A stretch of 64,000 nucleotides of DNA. It comes from Ferruginibacter sp. (GTDB lineage Bacteria; Bacteroidota; Bacteroidia; Chitinophagales; Chitinophagaceae). The stretch spans positions 1 through 64,000 of the forward strand of contig JAQBNH010000009.1 in assembly GCA_028288705.1 (NCBI GenBank). The letters are read 5' to 3'. Numbering within the stretch: the stretch's first letter is position 1; the number at the start of each line of letters is the position of its first letter. The translations under genes were made by a program, and so were the position numbers. The notes beneath the pieces are model-generated. The model had not been told where the DNA came from and ran no database searches. It saw nothing but the letters and a program-made list of their open reading frames with translations. This document shows positions 16,680 through 25,191 of this stretch, in pieces.

Positions 16680-18011
16680 TTACTGTAATAAATTGTTGAT
16701 TGCTGCATTCAGCCTGCTAAAGTTGAAGCCGGCAATGGTTTCCTGCATCAACCGCGCTATGGCCGCATTTTGCAGGTTGTTGATCGAGCCTTCGTGTGTA
16801 TGCTGCAATTCTTTACTATGCGTAAAAGTCCCGGCTTCAATCGCCTGCCCGACTTGTTTATAGGCATCGCGGAAAGGCATTCCCTGCAGCACGAGCCTGT
16901 TCACTTCCTCCACACTGAAGAGGTAAGCATACTTCGGGTCTGCGAGAATATTTTCTTTTATACGGATATTGCTGAACATCAGGCTTGCCATGCTTATGCA
17001 ATCCTGCAACGTTTGAAAGGCAGGGAACAGGTGCTCTTTCAGCAATTGCAGATCTCGGTGATAACCACTTGGCAGGTTGGTCGTCATCATCGTGATCTCG
17101 TTCGGTAAAGCCTTGACTCGGTTACAATGAGATCGGATCAGTTCGAACACATCCGGATTTTTTTTATGCGGCATGATGCTGCTCCCGGTAGTGAGTTCTG
17201 CAGGGAAACTGATAAAATCAAAATTCTGATTAAGGTAAAGACAGGCATCCATGCTCATCTTCGCCAGCGTATCGGCAACATTGGCCAGGGCCTGGGCCGT
17301 GATGCGTTCTGCTTTTCCGCGACCCATTTGGGCATACACCACGTTATAGTTCAGATCAGCGAAGCCCAATAAATCTGTGGTGAGCGTCCTGTTGATCGGG
17401 AAAGAAGAGCCGTATCCTGCAGCACTTCCCAACGGATTTTTATTTACCACGGTAAAGGCTGCACGAAGTGTTTCCATATCATCAACCAGGCTTTCGGCAT
17501 AAGCGCCAAACCAGAGCCCGAATGACGAGGGCATCGCGATCTGCAGGTGCGTGTAGCCGGGGAGTAAATTGGTTTTGAACGTTTCGCTGCGTTCCTGGAG
17601 CAGCACAAAAAATGCTTCTATACTTTGGACCAGTTCCATGATCTGCCGGCGGAGGTATAGTTTTACATCCACCAACACCTGGTCGTTGCGGCTGCGGGCA
17701 GAATGGATTTTTTTACCGGTATCACCGAGCTGTTGGGTGAGCAGGAATTCAATTTGAGAATGTACGTCTTCGATGGAATCATCAATGCGGAAACGGCCGG
17801 CTTCGATCTCGCTGTATATTTTCTTTAATTCGCTGTGAAGGTCGGCTGCTTCTGCCTTTGTAAGCAATCCAACAGTGGCCAGCATCTTCGCATGCGCCAT
17901 GTTCCCCAGCACATCAAAAGGCGCGAGCATCAGGTCAAATTCGCGGTCGTTTCCCACCGTGAATTTTTCTACCGCATTATTTACATCTGTATCTTTTTGC
18001 CAGAGTTTCAT
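16680..18011 (-). CDS. argH: Argininosuccinate lyase
   Basis: The last step of arginine synthesis: argininosuccinate to arginine plus fumarate. The 443-residue protein belongs to the fumarase/aspartase superfamily, with the signature GSSIMPHKKNPD at 276-287 (catalytic Ser in the flexible loop) and HSARSRNDQ at 103-111. It is the last gene of the arg operon, nine bases after argE'. A cytoplasmic tetramer in the family. Confidence 0.95.
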   Translation of the reverse strand: MKLWQKDTDVNNAVEKFTVGNDREFDLMLAPFDVLGNMAHAKMLATVGLLTKAEAADLHSELKKIYSEIEAGRFRIDDSIEDVHSQIEFLLTQQLGDTGKKIHSARSRNDQVLVDVKLYLRRQIMELVQSIEAFFVLLQERSETFKTNLLPGYTHLQIAMPSSFGLWFGAYAESLVDDMETLRAAFTVVNKNPLGSAAGYGSSFPINRTLTTDLLGFADLNYNVVYAQMGRGKAERITAQALANVADTLAKMSMDACLYLNQNFDFISFPAELTTGSSIMPHKKNPDVFELIRSHCNRVKALPNEITMMTTNLPSGYHRDLQLLKEHLFPAFQTLQDCISMASLMFSNIRIKENILADPKYAYLFSVEEVNRLVLQGMPFRDAYKQVGQAIEAGTFTHSKELQHTHEGSINNLQNAAIARLMQETIAGFNFSRLNAAINNLLQ

Positions 18012-18020
18012 ACATTATTT

Positions 18021-19139
18021 TTAAAGAGTTTCGGTGGGCCATTCTTTTATTAACTCGTTGATCAAGGCCGGGTAAAAATGGAAACCTGCCCGGAGGTCTT
18101 CCAATAAAATATATTCATCCGCACTATGACTTTGTTCTGAAAACCCCGGCCCGCATTTTAAGGAAGGCAAAGGGATCAGCGCCTGGTCGCTCATCGTGGG
18201 AGATCCATATACGGATTTCCCCAGCGCTATGCCGGCCTTCACGATCGGGTGCGTTGGCTCGATGGCTGAAGGTTTCAGACGCATACTCCGCGGAACACAG
18301 TCAATGCCGGTGCCTTCCCGTACAATTTGTAAAACCTCTTCATGCGAATAACATTCATTGAGCCTGATGTCGACCACAAAATCACAACTCTCCGGGATGA
18401 TATTATGCGCCGTATTTTTTGTGTTGATGGATGTTACCGTCATTTTTACTTCGCCTAAGAGCGGAGAAGTTTTTTCGAAGTGATAATCTTTGATCCAACG
18501 GATGGCATCCATTGCTTTGTAGAGTGCATTCACACCGTCGTGACGAGCCGCGTGACCGGGTTTCCCTGTGGCTGTACAATCCAGTACCATCAGGCCTTTT
18601 TCGGCAATGGCAAGATTAAGTTGCGTAGGTTCACCAACGATCGCGAAACTTCCGGGATGTTGAAACCAGGAAGCAAATTCCTCATTAGCAAACAACTTTT
18701 CCATGCCGTTCCTGCCGCTGATCTCTTCTTCTGCGCTGGCAGCAAAAAGCAGATTAAACGGGAGATCTCTACGGTGATAAAACTCAACAAACGCATTCAA
18801 CAGGCAAACCAGTGAAGCGCCTGCATCTGTGGTTCCAAGCCCATACATTTTGTCTCCTTCCACTACAGGTTCATAAGGATTGCGGGTATATTGCGCATTT
18901 GGCGCGACCGTATCGTGGTGAGAATTTAATAGGATGGTAGGTTTTGATTTATCTGCGCTGGCGTTTACCGCCCACACGTTATTCAATAACCGATTCGCGG
19001 GAATGTTACGAAATGATAAAAGATCCTGCAAACAATCCGCAGTTAACGATTCCTCGCGACTAAGCGAGGGCCGTTCCACCAGGAAATGCAGGATGTGCAG
19101 GATGTCGTCAAATGCGTAATTGGCAGGATCATTCATCAT
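18021..19139 (-). CDS. M20 deacylase of the acylated arginine pathway (ArgE')
   Basis: An M20 family zinc hydrolase of 372 residues. Metal and catalytic motifs are LNSHHDTV, GTTDAGASLVCL, and SAEEEISGRNG. In Bacteroidota arginine synthesis the carbamoyltransferase acts on acylornithine, so the enzyme in this slot should remove the acyl group from N-acyl-citrulline rather than from acylornithine; I infer that from the neighbouring argF' gene. The start codon overlaps the end of argB by 11 bases. Two adjacent Met codons (19139, 19136) are possible starts. Acetyl versus succinyl preference cannot be read directly from it. Confidence 0.88.
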   Translation of the reverse strand: MMNDPANYAFDDILHILHFLVERPSLSREESLTADCLQDLLSFRNIPANRLLNNVWAVNASADKSKPTILLNSHHDTVAPNAQYTRNPYEPVVEGDKMYGLGTTDAGASLVCLLNAFVEFYHRRDLPFNLLFAASAEEEISGRNGMEKLFANEEFASWFQHPGSFAIVGEPTQLNLAIAEKGLMVLDCTATGKPGHAARHDGVNALYKAMDAIRWIKDYHFEKTSPLLGEVKMTVTSINTKNTAHNIIPESCDFVVDIRLNECYSHEEVLQIVREGTGIDCVPRSMRLKPSAIEPTHPIVKAGIALGKSVYGSPTMSDQALIPLPSLKCGPGFSEQSHSADEYILLEDLRAGFHFYPALINELIKEWPTETL

Positions 19140-19917
19140 AAAAGAGTGAAGTTCCGGTTTCGCGCCGGAGAAGTTTTGTTAACTGCAGCGCATGTCCGAT
19201 ACTGATATCCGTCACGCCTGCCGAAAGCGCGTCAAATGCATTATCCAGTTTCGGGATCATCCCTGCAGAAATGGTATTGTCGGCTTTTAAATCTTCATAC
19301 ATGTTCCGGCTGATCCCGCTGATCAGGCTCTCCTCATTCGATGGATCCTGCAACACGCCGTTCTTTTCAAAACAAAATACCAATTTTACATCGAAGATGT
19401 GGTTGAGCGCGATAGCGAGTTGCGTTGCGATCGTATCTGCATTGGTGTTTAATAAATTCCCCTGCTTGTCATGCGTGATCGGGGCCACCACTAATGTATG
19501 TCCTCTTTTCAACAGGCTTTTTAAAAAGGCCGCATTCACTTCGTCGATATCACCAACAAAGCCGTAATCGATCGTGGCATGTTGCCGCTTGTGCGCTAAA
19601 ATAGCGTTGCCATCAACCCCTGTAATGCCGATGGCGTTACAATCGCGGGCCTGCAGTTTTACCGTAATATTTTTATTGATATAGCCGGCATACACCATCG
19701 TAACAACCTTGAGGGTCTCTGCATCAGTGATACGCCTGCCATCCACGAGCTGTTGCTGAATACCCATCGTCTCTGCCAGTTTGGTAGCCAGCTTTCCGCC
19801 GCCATGCACGAGGATCTTATGGCCGGGTATCGCAGCAAATTCATTTAGGAAAGCAGATAAGGAATGCTCATCGTCTATGATATTACCGCCTATTTTTACC
19901 AGCAACAAATCTTCCAT
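19129..19917 (-). CDS. argB: N-acylglutamate kinase (ArgB)
   Basis: An amino-acid kinase of 262 residues that phosphorylates N-acetyl- or N-succinylglutamate. The ATP/phosphate loop VKIGGNIID is at about 7-15 and the substrate loop ILVHGGGKLAT at 35-45. It lacks the N-terminal helix found in hexameric, arginine-inhibited ArgB proteins, so simple feedback inhibition is not indicated. Its ATG shares one base with the argF' stop (TAATG), indicating coupled translation. Confidence 0.93.
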   Translation of the reverse strand: MEDLLLVKIGGNIIDDEHSLSAFLNEFAAIPGHKILVHGGGKLATKLAETMGIQQQLVDGRRITDAETLKVVTMVYAGYINKNITVKLQARDCNAIGITGVDGNAILAHKRQHATIDYGFVGDIDEVNAAFLKSLLKRGHTLVVAPITHDKQGNLLNTNADTIATQLAIALNHIFDVKLVFCFEKNGVLQDPSNEESLISGISRNMYEDLKADNTISAGMIPKLDNAFDALSAGVTDISIGHALQLTKLLRRETGTSLFYDE

Positions 19918-20870
19918 TATTGATTGTTTTGTAAGATCTCACTTAATACAGCCTGCGCTGCCCAAACGCGGTTGGCGCCCTGCTGACTCACGAGGCTATC
20001 CGGGCCATCAAGCAATTCATCAGCCAGTTCCACATTTCTCCGAACAGGCAGGCAATGCATGATCTTCGCGTTGTTTGATACTTTTAATTTTTCATTCGTC
20101 AGCATCCAGTTGGTATGATCGCCTGGCATCGCAGCGTAATCCTCAAAAGAACTCCAGTTCTTCACATACACGAAGTCGGCATCTTTTAATGCAGCCTGCT
20201 GATCATGCGTTACCAATGCATTTTGTGTATAGGCTTCACTCAGGTTATACCCTTCGGGGTTCGTGATCACGAAATCAGCTTCTCCCCAGGCATTGATCCA
20301 TTGCGAAAAAGAATTCGCCACACATTGGGGTAAAGGCTTGATATGCGGCGCCCAGCTCAACACAATTTTCGGACGAGGTTTTACCAGCTGTTCTTTGATC
20401 GTTATGATATCTGTTAATGATTGCAAAGGGTGCAACGTAGCACTTTCCAGGCTTACAACCGGCACGCCTGCAAATTTTATAAACTGGTTGATCACCGTTT
20501 CTGCATAATCTTCTGCGCGATCTTTTAAGCCCGGAAACGTACGGATGCAAAGGATATCGAAATAACTTCCCAACACGGGCGCAGCATCTTTAATATGTTC
20601 TACCGTCGTTCCGTTCATGATCGCCCCTTCGGCGAATTCCAATGCCCAGCCTTCTTTGTCAACATTGAAAACGATGGTTTCCATACCAAGGTTCTTCGCC
20701 GCAACCTGGGTGCTGATCCGCGTACGCAGACTGGGATTGAGAAAGAGCAGCCCGATCTTTTTATTTGCACCGAGTTGCAGATCCGAGAAAGGATCAGCTT
20801 TATAGCGCAATGCTTTTTCTACCAGCGCATCGATATTATTTGTATCGTTTACAGAGATAAAATTTCTCAT
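19917..20870 (-). CDS. argF': N-acylornithine carbamoyltransferase (probably N-succinylornithine type)
   Basis: A transcarbamylase of 317 residues. The carbamoyl-phosphate motif is FLNPSLRTRIST (43-54), and the chain resembles the AOTCase/SOTCase branch rather than ordinary ornithine carbamoyltransferases (for example CLPVRRNVE near the end). The residue that separates acetyl from succinyl users is Glu92 in Xanthomonas AOTCase and Pro90 in Bacteroides fragilis SOTCase; here it is Val90 (TTVEHIKDAA). As I recall, changing Glu92 to Val made the Xanthomonas enzyme prefer N-succinylornithine, so succinyl use is predicted. It overlaps argD by four bases. Confidence 0.92.
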   Translation of the reverse strand: MRNFISVNDTNNIDALVEKALRYKADPFSDLQLGANKKIGLLFLNPSLRTRISTQVAAKNLGMETIVFNVDKEGWALEFAEGAIMNGTTVEHIKDAAPVLGSYFDILCIRTFPGLKDRAEDYAETVINQFIKFAGVPVVSLESATLHPLQSLTDIITIKEQLVKPRPKIVLSWAPHIKPLPQCVANSFSQWINAWGEADFVITNPEGYNLSEAYTQNALVTHDQQAALKDADFVYVKNWSSFEDYAAMPGDHTNWMLTNEKLKVSNNAKIMHCLPVRRNVELADELLDGPDSLVSQQGANRVWAAQAVLSEILQNNQ

Positions 20871-21991
20871 GCTATCTCTTCTTTTAATGCTTTAATAAAA
20901 TGGTCTGCTTCAGTTTTACCAATATTGAGTGCCGGCAATAACCGGATCACATTGGGCTTTGCTTCGCCGGTAAAAATATGGTGCTTATGCAGGAGATTTG
21001 CTTTCACCTGTTTAAATGCTTCAGGCAATTCGATGCCAATCATCAGGCCGCGTCCACGCAGTTCCGTTATGTTCGGCACATCTTTTAATTCATCCAGAAT
21101 ATAAGCGCCAACCTCTGCCGCATTTTGCATGAGTTTTTCTTCGCGGATGGTTTCCAATACGGCGATGGCTGCCGCACATGCCAGGTGGTTGCCACCGAAT
21201 GTTGTACCCAGCATGGAATGCTTTGCTTTAAATTTTGGCGAGATAGAAATTCCGGCCACCGGGAAACCGTTGCCCATCCCTTTGGCCATAGAATAAATAT
21301 CCGCATCTACCCCAGCAATGTCATGGGAATAAAATTTACCGGTACGTCCATAACCGCACTGCACGCTATCGGCGATGTACACGGCATTATGACTGTCGCA
21401 TAAGTTCCTGATGGCTTTTAAAAAGGAAGCCGTCGCCTCAATAATACCACCCACTCCCTGGATGCCTTCGATGATCACTGCGGAAATTTCATGCTGCCGG
21501 AAAGCAGCTGCCAGGGCGAACTCATCGTTGAATGGTAGAAACAAAACATTGCTGGTTTCATTCACCGGTGCAATGATGGCCGGGTTATCGGTTGCAGCAA
21601 CAGCCAGTGATGTACGGCCATGAAAAGCTTTCTTAAATGCGATCACTTTTTTTCTCCCATTGTAAAACGAGGCGAGCTTTAAAGCGTTCTCATTGGCCTC
21701 TGCACCTGAATTGCAAAGAAATAGTTGATAGTCTTCTTTCCCTGAAACTTCGCCTAACAAAGTTGCCAGTTCTTTTTGCAATGGAATATGAATGGAATTG
21801 GAATAGAAAGAGATCTTATGCATCTGGTCTTCGATGCGCTGCACCCAGTGGGGATGCGTATGGCCAATACTGATCACGGCGTGACCGCCATAAAAATCGA
21901 GATAGCGTTGCCCGTGATCATCCCAAACATAAGAACCCTGGGCCTTGGCGATAGTAATGTCCTGAACCGGGTAAACGTCAAATAAATTCAT
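20867..21991 (-). CDS. argD: Acylornithine aminotransferase
   Basis: A PLP-dependent class III aminotransferase of 374 residues that makes N-acylornithine from the acylglutamate semialdehyde. Visible are the PLP phosphate-binding CNSGAEANENALKLA, the Asp pocket VYIADSVQCGYGRTG, and the Schiff-base lysine in SMAKGMGNGFPVAG. GNHLAC and the C-terminal NVIRLLPALNIG fit the family. It lies ten bases after argC in the operon. Confidence 0.94.
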   Translation of the reverse strand: MNLFDVYPVQDITIAKAQGSYVWDDHGQRYLDFYGGHAVISIGHTHPHWVQRIEDQMHKISFYSNSIHIPLQKELATLLGEVSGKEDYQLFLCNSGAEANENALKLASFYNGRKKVIAFKKAFHGRTSLAVAATDNPAIIAPVNETSNVLFLPFNDEFALAAAFRQHEISAVIIEGIQGVGGIIEATASFLKAIRNLCDSHNAVYIADSVQCGYGRTGKFYSHDIAGVDADIYSMAKGMGNGFPVAGISISPKFKAKHSMLGTTFGGNHLACAAAIAVLETIREEKLMQNAAEVGAYILDELKDVPNITELRGRGLMIGIELPEAFKQVKANLLHKHHIFTGEAKPNVIRLLPALNIGKTEADHFIKALKEEIA

Positions 21992-22001
21992 CTGCTCTTC
22001 T

Positions 22002-22985
22002 TTAAAAATTGTTTGCTTTTAATTTTAGTCCGGAGGTTTCTTCCAGGCCAAACATCAAATTCATATTCTGTACGGCCTGCCCGCTCGCACCTTTTAATAA
22101 ATTATCCAACGCGGAATGCACGACCAGTTTCGATCCTATTTTTTCCAGCTGCAACAATGCTTTGTTGGTATTCACCACCTGCTTCAGGCTGATCGGATCT
22201 GCACTCAGGAATACAAATGGATTATCGAGATAAAAATCGCGATATAAAACCGTCAGCTCTTCCAGGCTAAGTTCAGTCGACACTTGTGAACTTATAAATA
22301 TACCCCGCGTAAAATCCCCACGCCAGGGAACGAAATTCAATTCGGTTGCTGATCCGGGATGCCAATGCAATAAAGATTCGCCGATCTCGCCAAGATGCTG
22401 GTGCGTCAGGGTTTTGTATGCCTGGATATTATTGGCGCGCCAGCTGAAATGGGAGGTAGTAGATAAAGATTGGCCTGCACCGGTGGAACCCGTGATGCCT
22501 GTCGTATAAATTTCTTTTAATAACCCTGCTTTTGCCAGTGGCAATAATCCCAGCTGAATAGCCGTTGCAAAACAACCGGGGTTGGCAATATTTGATGCCT
22601 GTTGGATCGCTGCACGATTTAGTTCCGGCAGGCCATATATAAATTCACGCTGACCAATCCTGGCGTCTGCCGCTAAACGGAAATCATTCCCGATATCAAT
22701 AATTTTTACCGCGTCAGGAAAATTATTGCTGGTAAGAAATTTTTTCGCTTCCCCATGACCGGCACATAAAAACAACAGGTCTATATCGTTGTGATGATTA
22801 GCTGCGAATGTCAATTCCGTATCGCCCAAAAGATCTTCGTGCACGCTGGCAACCGGCTTTCCTGCATTGCTGTTGCTTTGGATAAATGCGATGTCTGCGG
22901 CAGGATGGTTTATCAGGATACGGAGCAATTCACCGCCCGTATAACCTGCGCCACCGATAATGCCGATCCTGATCTTATTGGCCAT
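22002..22985 (-). CDS. argC: N-acyl-gamma-glutamyl-phosphate reductase
   Basis: It reduces N-acylglutamyl phosphate to the semialdehyde using NADPH. The 327 residues have the Rossmann start RIGIIGGAGYTGGELLRIL, the catalytic-Cys segment IANPGCFATAIQLGL and the His motif (FVPWRGDFTRGI, near the C-terminal dimer region). An upstream in-frame ATG at 22991 would add two residues; MANKIRIG is the natural start. The gene overlaps the argG end by 11 bases. Confidence 0.94.
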   Translation of the reverse strand: MANKIRIGIIGGAGYTGGELLRILINHPAADIAFIQSNSNAGKPVASVHEDLLGDTELTFAANHHNDIDLLFLCAGHGEAKKFLTSNNFPDAVKIIDIGNDFRLAADARIGQREFIYGLPELNRAAIQQASNIANPGCFATAIQLGLLPLAKAGLLKEIYTTGITGSTGAGQSLSTTSHFSWRANNIQAYKTLTHQHLGEIGESLLHWHPGSATELNFVPWRGDFTRGIFISSQVSTELSLEELTVLYRDFYLDNPFVFLSADPISLKQVVNTNKALLQLEKIGSKLVVHSALDNLLKGASGQAVQNMNLMFGLEETSGLKLKANNF

Positions 22986-24180
22986 CGGCATCTTTTTTTA
23001 CAAGCTGGTAAATGCCGGTCTGGTTACCGAATATTTTTGAAAATCCGCGCACATCTTCACCCGTCCAGCTGCTGTTCATTTCCCCGTAAGTACCGAAGCG
23101 GTTACTCATCAGATCATATTTGCTTTCGATGCCCGTGACCATAAAACGGTAAGGCAGCAATTCGACAAATACTTCGCCCGTAACATGCTGCTGTGTACTT
23201 TCAAAAAAGCTTTCTATGTCGCGCATTACGGGATCCATAATTTGCCCTTCATGCAGCCAGTTGCCATAAAACTGTGACAACTGATCTTTCAAATTCAATT
23301 GCCATTTTGTGAGCACATGCTTTTCCAAAGCATGATGTGCTTTTAAAATAACCATCGGTGCGGCTGCTTCAAATCCCACTCTTCCTTTGATACCAATGAT
23401 CGTATCGCCCACATGAATGTCACGGCCTATAGCAAATGGCCCGGCGATCGTTTGTAAATATTGTATGGCAGCAGCCGGGTGAACGAAGCTTTCTCCATCC
23501 ACTTCGCGCAGCTCGCCTTTCTCAAAACGAAGGCGGATATTTTTTGAGGTAAGTGATTTGTCGAGTTGTGTTGGCCACGCTTCTTCAGGCAACATGCCGT
23601 TGCTTTTCAATGTTTCTTTTCCGCCCACACTTGTTCCCCATAATCCTTTGTTGATGGAATAGGCCGCTTTTTCAAAATTCATAGCCACGCCATTTTCTTT
23701 GAGGTAGCTGATCTCTGCTTCGCGGCTTAATTTCAGGTCGCGGATCGGCGTGATAATTTCCACGCCGGGGATCATACTGTTGATGATCATATCAAAACGC
23801 ACCTGGTCGTTTCCGGCGCCTGTGCTGCCATGGGCAACGGCCGTCGCACCTAGGCTGAGCGCATGTTTCGCGATGTTAACTGCCTGGCTCAAACGTTCCG
23901 CGCTTACACTTAATGGATAAGTATTGTTTTTCAGCACATTGCCGAACACAAGGTATTTTACAATAGAATTATAATAATCTTCAATCGCGTTGATCGTTGT
24001 ATGCGAGGTTACGCCGAGTTTGTAAGCATGGGCTTCTACCTGCTTTAATTCTTCTTCAGAAAAACCTCCGGTATTTACGATCACAGAATGCACTTCATAG
24101 CCCAACTCTTTGGTGAGATATTTTGCGCAATAAGAAGTATCCAATCCACCGCTAAAACCTAAGACAACTTTTTTACTCAT
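22975..24180 (-). CDS. argG: Argininosuccinate synthase
   Basis: It condenses citrulline and aspartate with ATP. A 401-residue type I enzyme with the N-type ATP pyrophosphatase loop VLGFSGGLDTSYCAKYL at about 6-22 and AHGSTGAGNDQVRFD near 113, which binds ATP and citrulline. It lies four bases after the GNAT gene, and its position early in the operon is typical of Bacteroidota. Because the intermediate is acyl-citrulline until ArgE' acts, ArgG works after ArgE' and before ArgH in the pathway despite its place near the front of the transcript. Confidence 0.95.
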   Translation of the reverse strand: MSKKVVLGFSGGLDTSYCAKYLTKELGYEVHSVIVNTGGFSEEELKQVEAHAYKLGVTSHTTINAIEDYYNSIVKYLVFGNVLKNNTYPLSVSAERLSQAVNIAKHALSLGATAVAHGSTGAGNDQVRFDMIINSMIPGVEIITPIRDLKLSREAEISYLKENGVAMNFEKAAYSINKGLWGTSVGGKETLKSNGMLPEEAWPTQLDKSLTSKNIRLRFEKGELREVDGESFVHPAAAIQYLQTIAGPFAIGRDIHVGDTIIGIKGRVGFEAAAPMVILKAHHALEKHVLTKWQLNLKDQLSQFYGNWLHEGQIMDPVMRDIESFFESTQQHVTGEVFVELLPYRFMVTGIESKYDLMSNRFGTYGEMNSSWTGEDVRGFSKIFGNQTGIYQLVKKDADGQ

Positions 24181-24184
24181 GATG

Positions 24185-24892
24185 CTAACTTAAAAAATTA
24201 AAGAAATACCGCAGTACTGATTTCGATTGGCCGCCACCCTTCTGGCTTCTTTTCAGGAAACGCAGGAGGCGGCTTTGCTTGGCGCGCATGAAGCGTTCGT
24301 ACACCTTCGAATGCTTTTTAAAGTCGTCAGCCGTTTCTTCGGGTTCGTAGTGATCTGCCGGATCGTACAACATCGCCGTGCACATACAGTTTTTCCTGTC
24401 TTTGCTCATCAGGATATCGTAGTTCACGCAGCTCTTGCAGCCGGCCCAGAATTGCTCGTCATCGGTTAGTTCGCTGTAGGTCACCGGCTCGTAGCCAAGA
24501 TCGGAATTGATCTTCATAACCGCAAGCCCGGTAGTGAGTCCGAATATTTTTGCATGGGGATATTTTTCCCTTGATAACTGGAATATTTTTTCCTTGATCT
24601 TTTTTGCCACCCCGCTTTTGCGGAATTCCGGGGAAACAATCAGGCCACTGTTGGCCACAAAAGAATCATGTCCCCAGGCTTCGATATAACAAAAGCCCAC
24701 CCACTGGCCTTCTTCCGTGAGCGCGATCACTGCTTTACCTTCAAGCATTTTTTTGGCGACATAATCCGGGGAACGTTTGGCAATGCCCGTTCCGCGGGCT
24801 CTTGCAGAGGCTTCCATCTCATCGGTGATGATACTGGCATATGGCAGGTCTGCATCCACTGCAGCACGAATAATAATGCTTGAATTTTCCAA
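24185..24892 (-). CDS. GNAT acyltransferase, probable N-acylglutamate synthase (first arg gene)
   Basis: A GNAT-fold protein of 235 residues with the acyl-CoA loop VSPEFRKSGVAKKI (87-100). It fills the first-step slot of an arginine operon that has no argA or argJ. From memory, the homologous gene upstream of argG in Bacteroides thetaiotaomicron was linked genetically to N-succinylglutamate formation, so the same role is likely here. Unusual for GNATs is a cysteine cluster (Cys152, 155, 169, 171: GCKSC then CMC) suited to binding a metal. The start codon is TTG at 24892. The last third is basic and probably disordered. Confidence 0.78.
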   Translation of the reverse strand: MENSSIIIRAAVDADLPYASIITDEMEASARARGTGIAKRSPDYVAKKMLEGKAVIALTEEGQWVGFCYIEAWGHDSFVANSGLIVSPEFRKSGVAKKIKEKIFQLSREKYPHAKIFGLTTGLAVMKINSDLGYEPVTYSELTDDEQFWAGCKSCVNYDILMSKDRKNCMCTAMLYDPADHYEPEETADDFKKHSKVYERFMRAKQSRLLRFLKRSQKGGGQSKSVLRYFFNFLS

Positions 24893-25191
24893 TTTATCTA
24901 AATTGAAATGAAATAAAATAATGCTGAGAAGTTATAAGCACAAAGCGTGCAGAAAAGGTCTGGGGGATTTTTTCACTGACAGGGGCATGTTGCTATATGC
25001 TCGGCCTATCAGCAACCACGTCGGAGATGGGTCACTAAAACGTATAAAGGAAGAATGTTGTTATTGAAAATGCTTTTTTTCAATGTCTTTTCTTGTTTTG
25101 TTTGAAATTAAGGAGACAAAAATACTGTTTTCCACAGAAAATCAGGGCGTTAATGATTAATATTTTGTTATGATCCTGAGCGCCAGCGGTT
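24893..25191. other. Leader/promoter region of the arginine operon
   Basis: About 300 bases with no protein gene I would call. On the minus strand a '-7' motif TATTTTTG is at 25124-25117, giving a leader of over 200 bases with a hairpin (GTTGCT/AGCAAC arms at 24989-25016) and a 16-base palindrome CAATTTATCTAAATTG (24890-24905) over the TTG start. A long structured leader suggests post-initiation control, but no known arginine riboswitch or ARG box is recognisable. Confidence 0.4.
25117..25124 (-). promoter_or_regulatory. Candidate -7 element of the arginine operon
   Basis: TATTTTTG on the minus strand matches TAnnTTTG. No good -33 TTTG is found at the usual distance, so the assignment is tentative. 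Confidence 0.4.

Noticed and set aside
24932-24988. An 18-codon reading frame in the arg leader (starts MPLSVKKSPRPF)
   Set aside because: It has only one arginine, no stalling-type run and no terminator/antiterminator pair beside it, so it does not look like an attenuation peptide.
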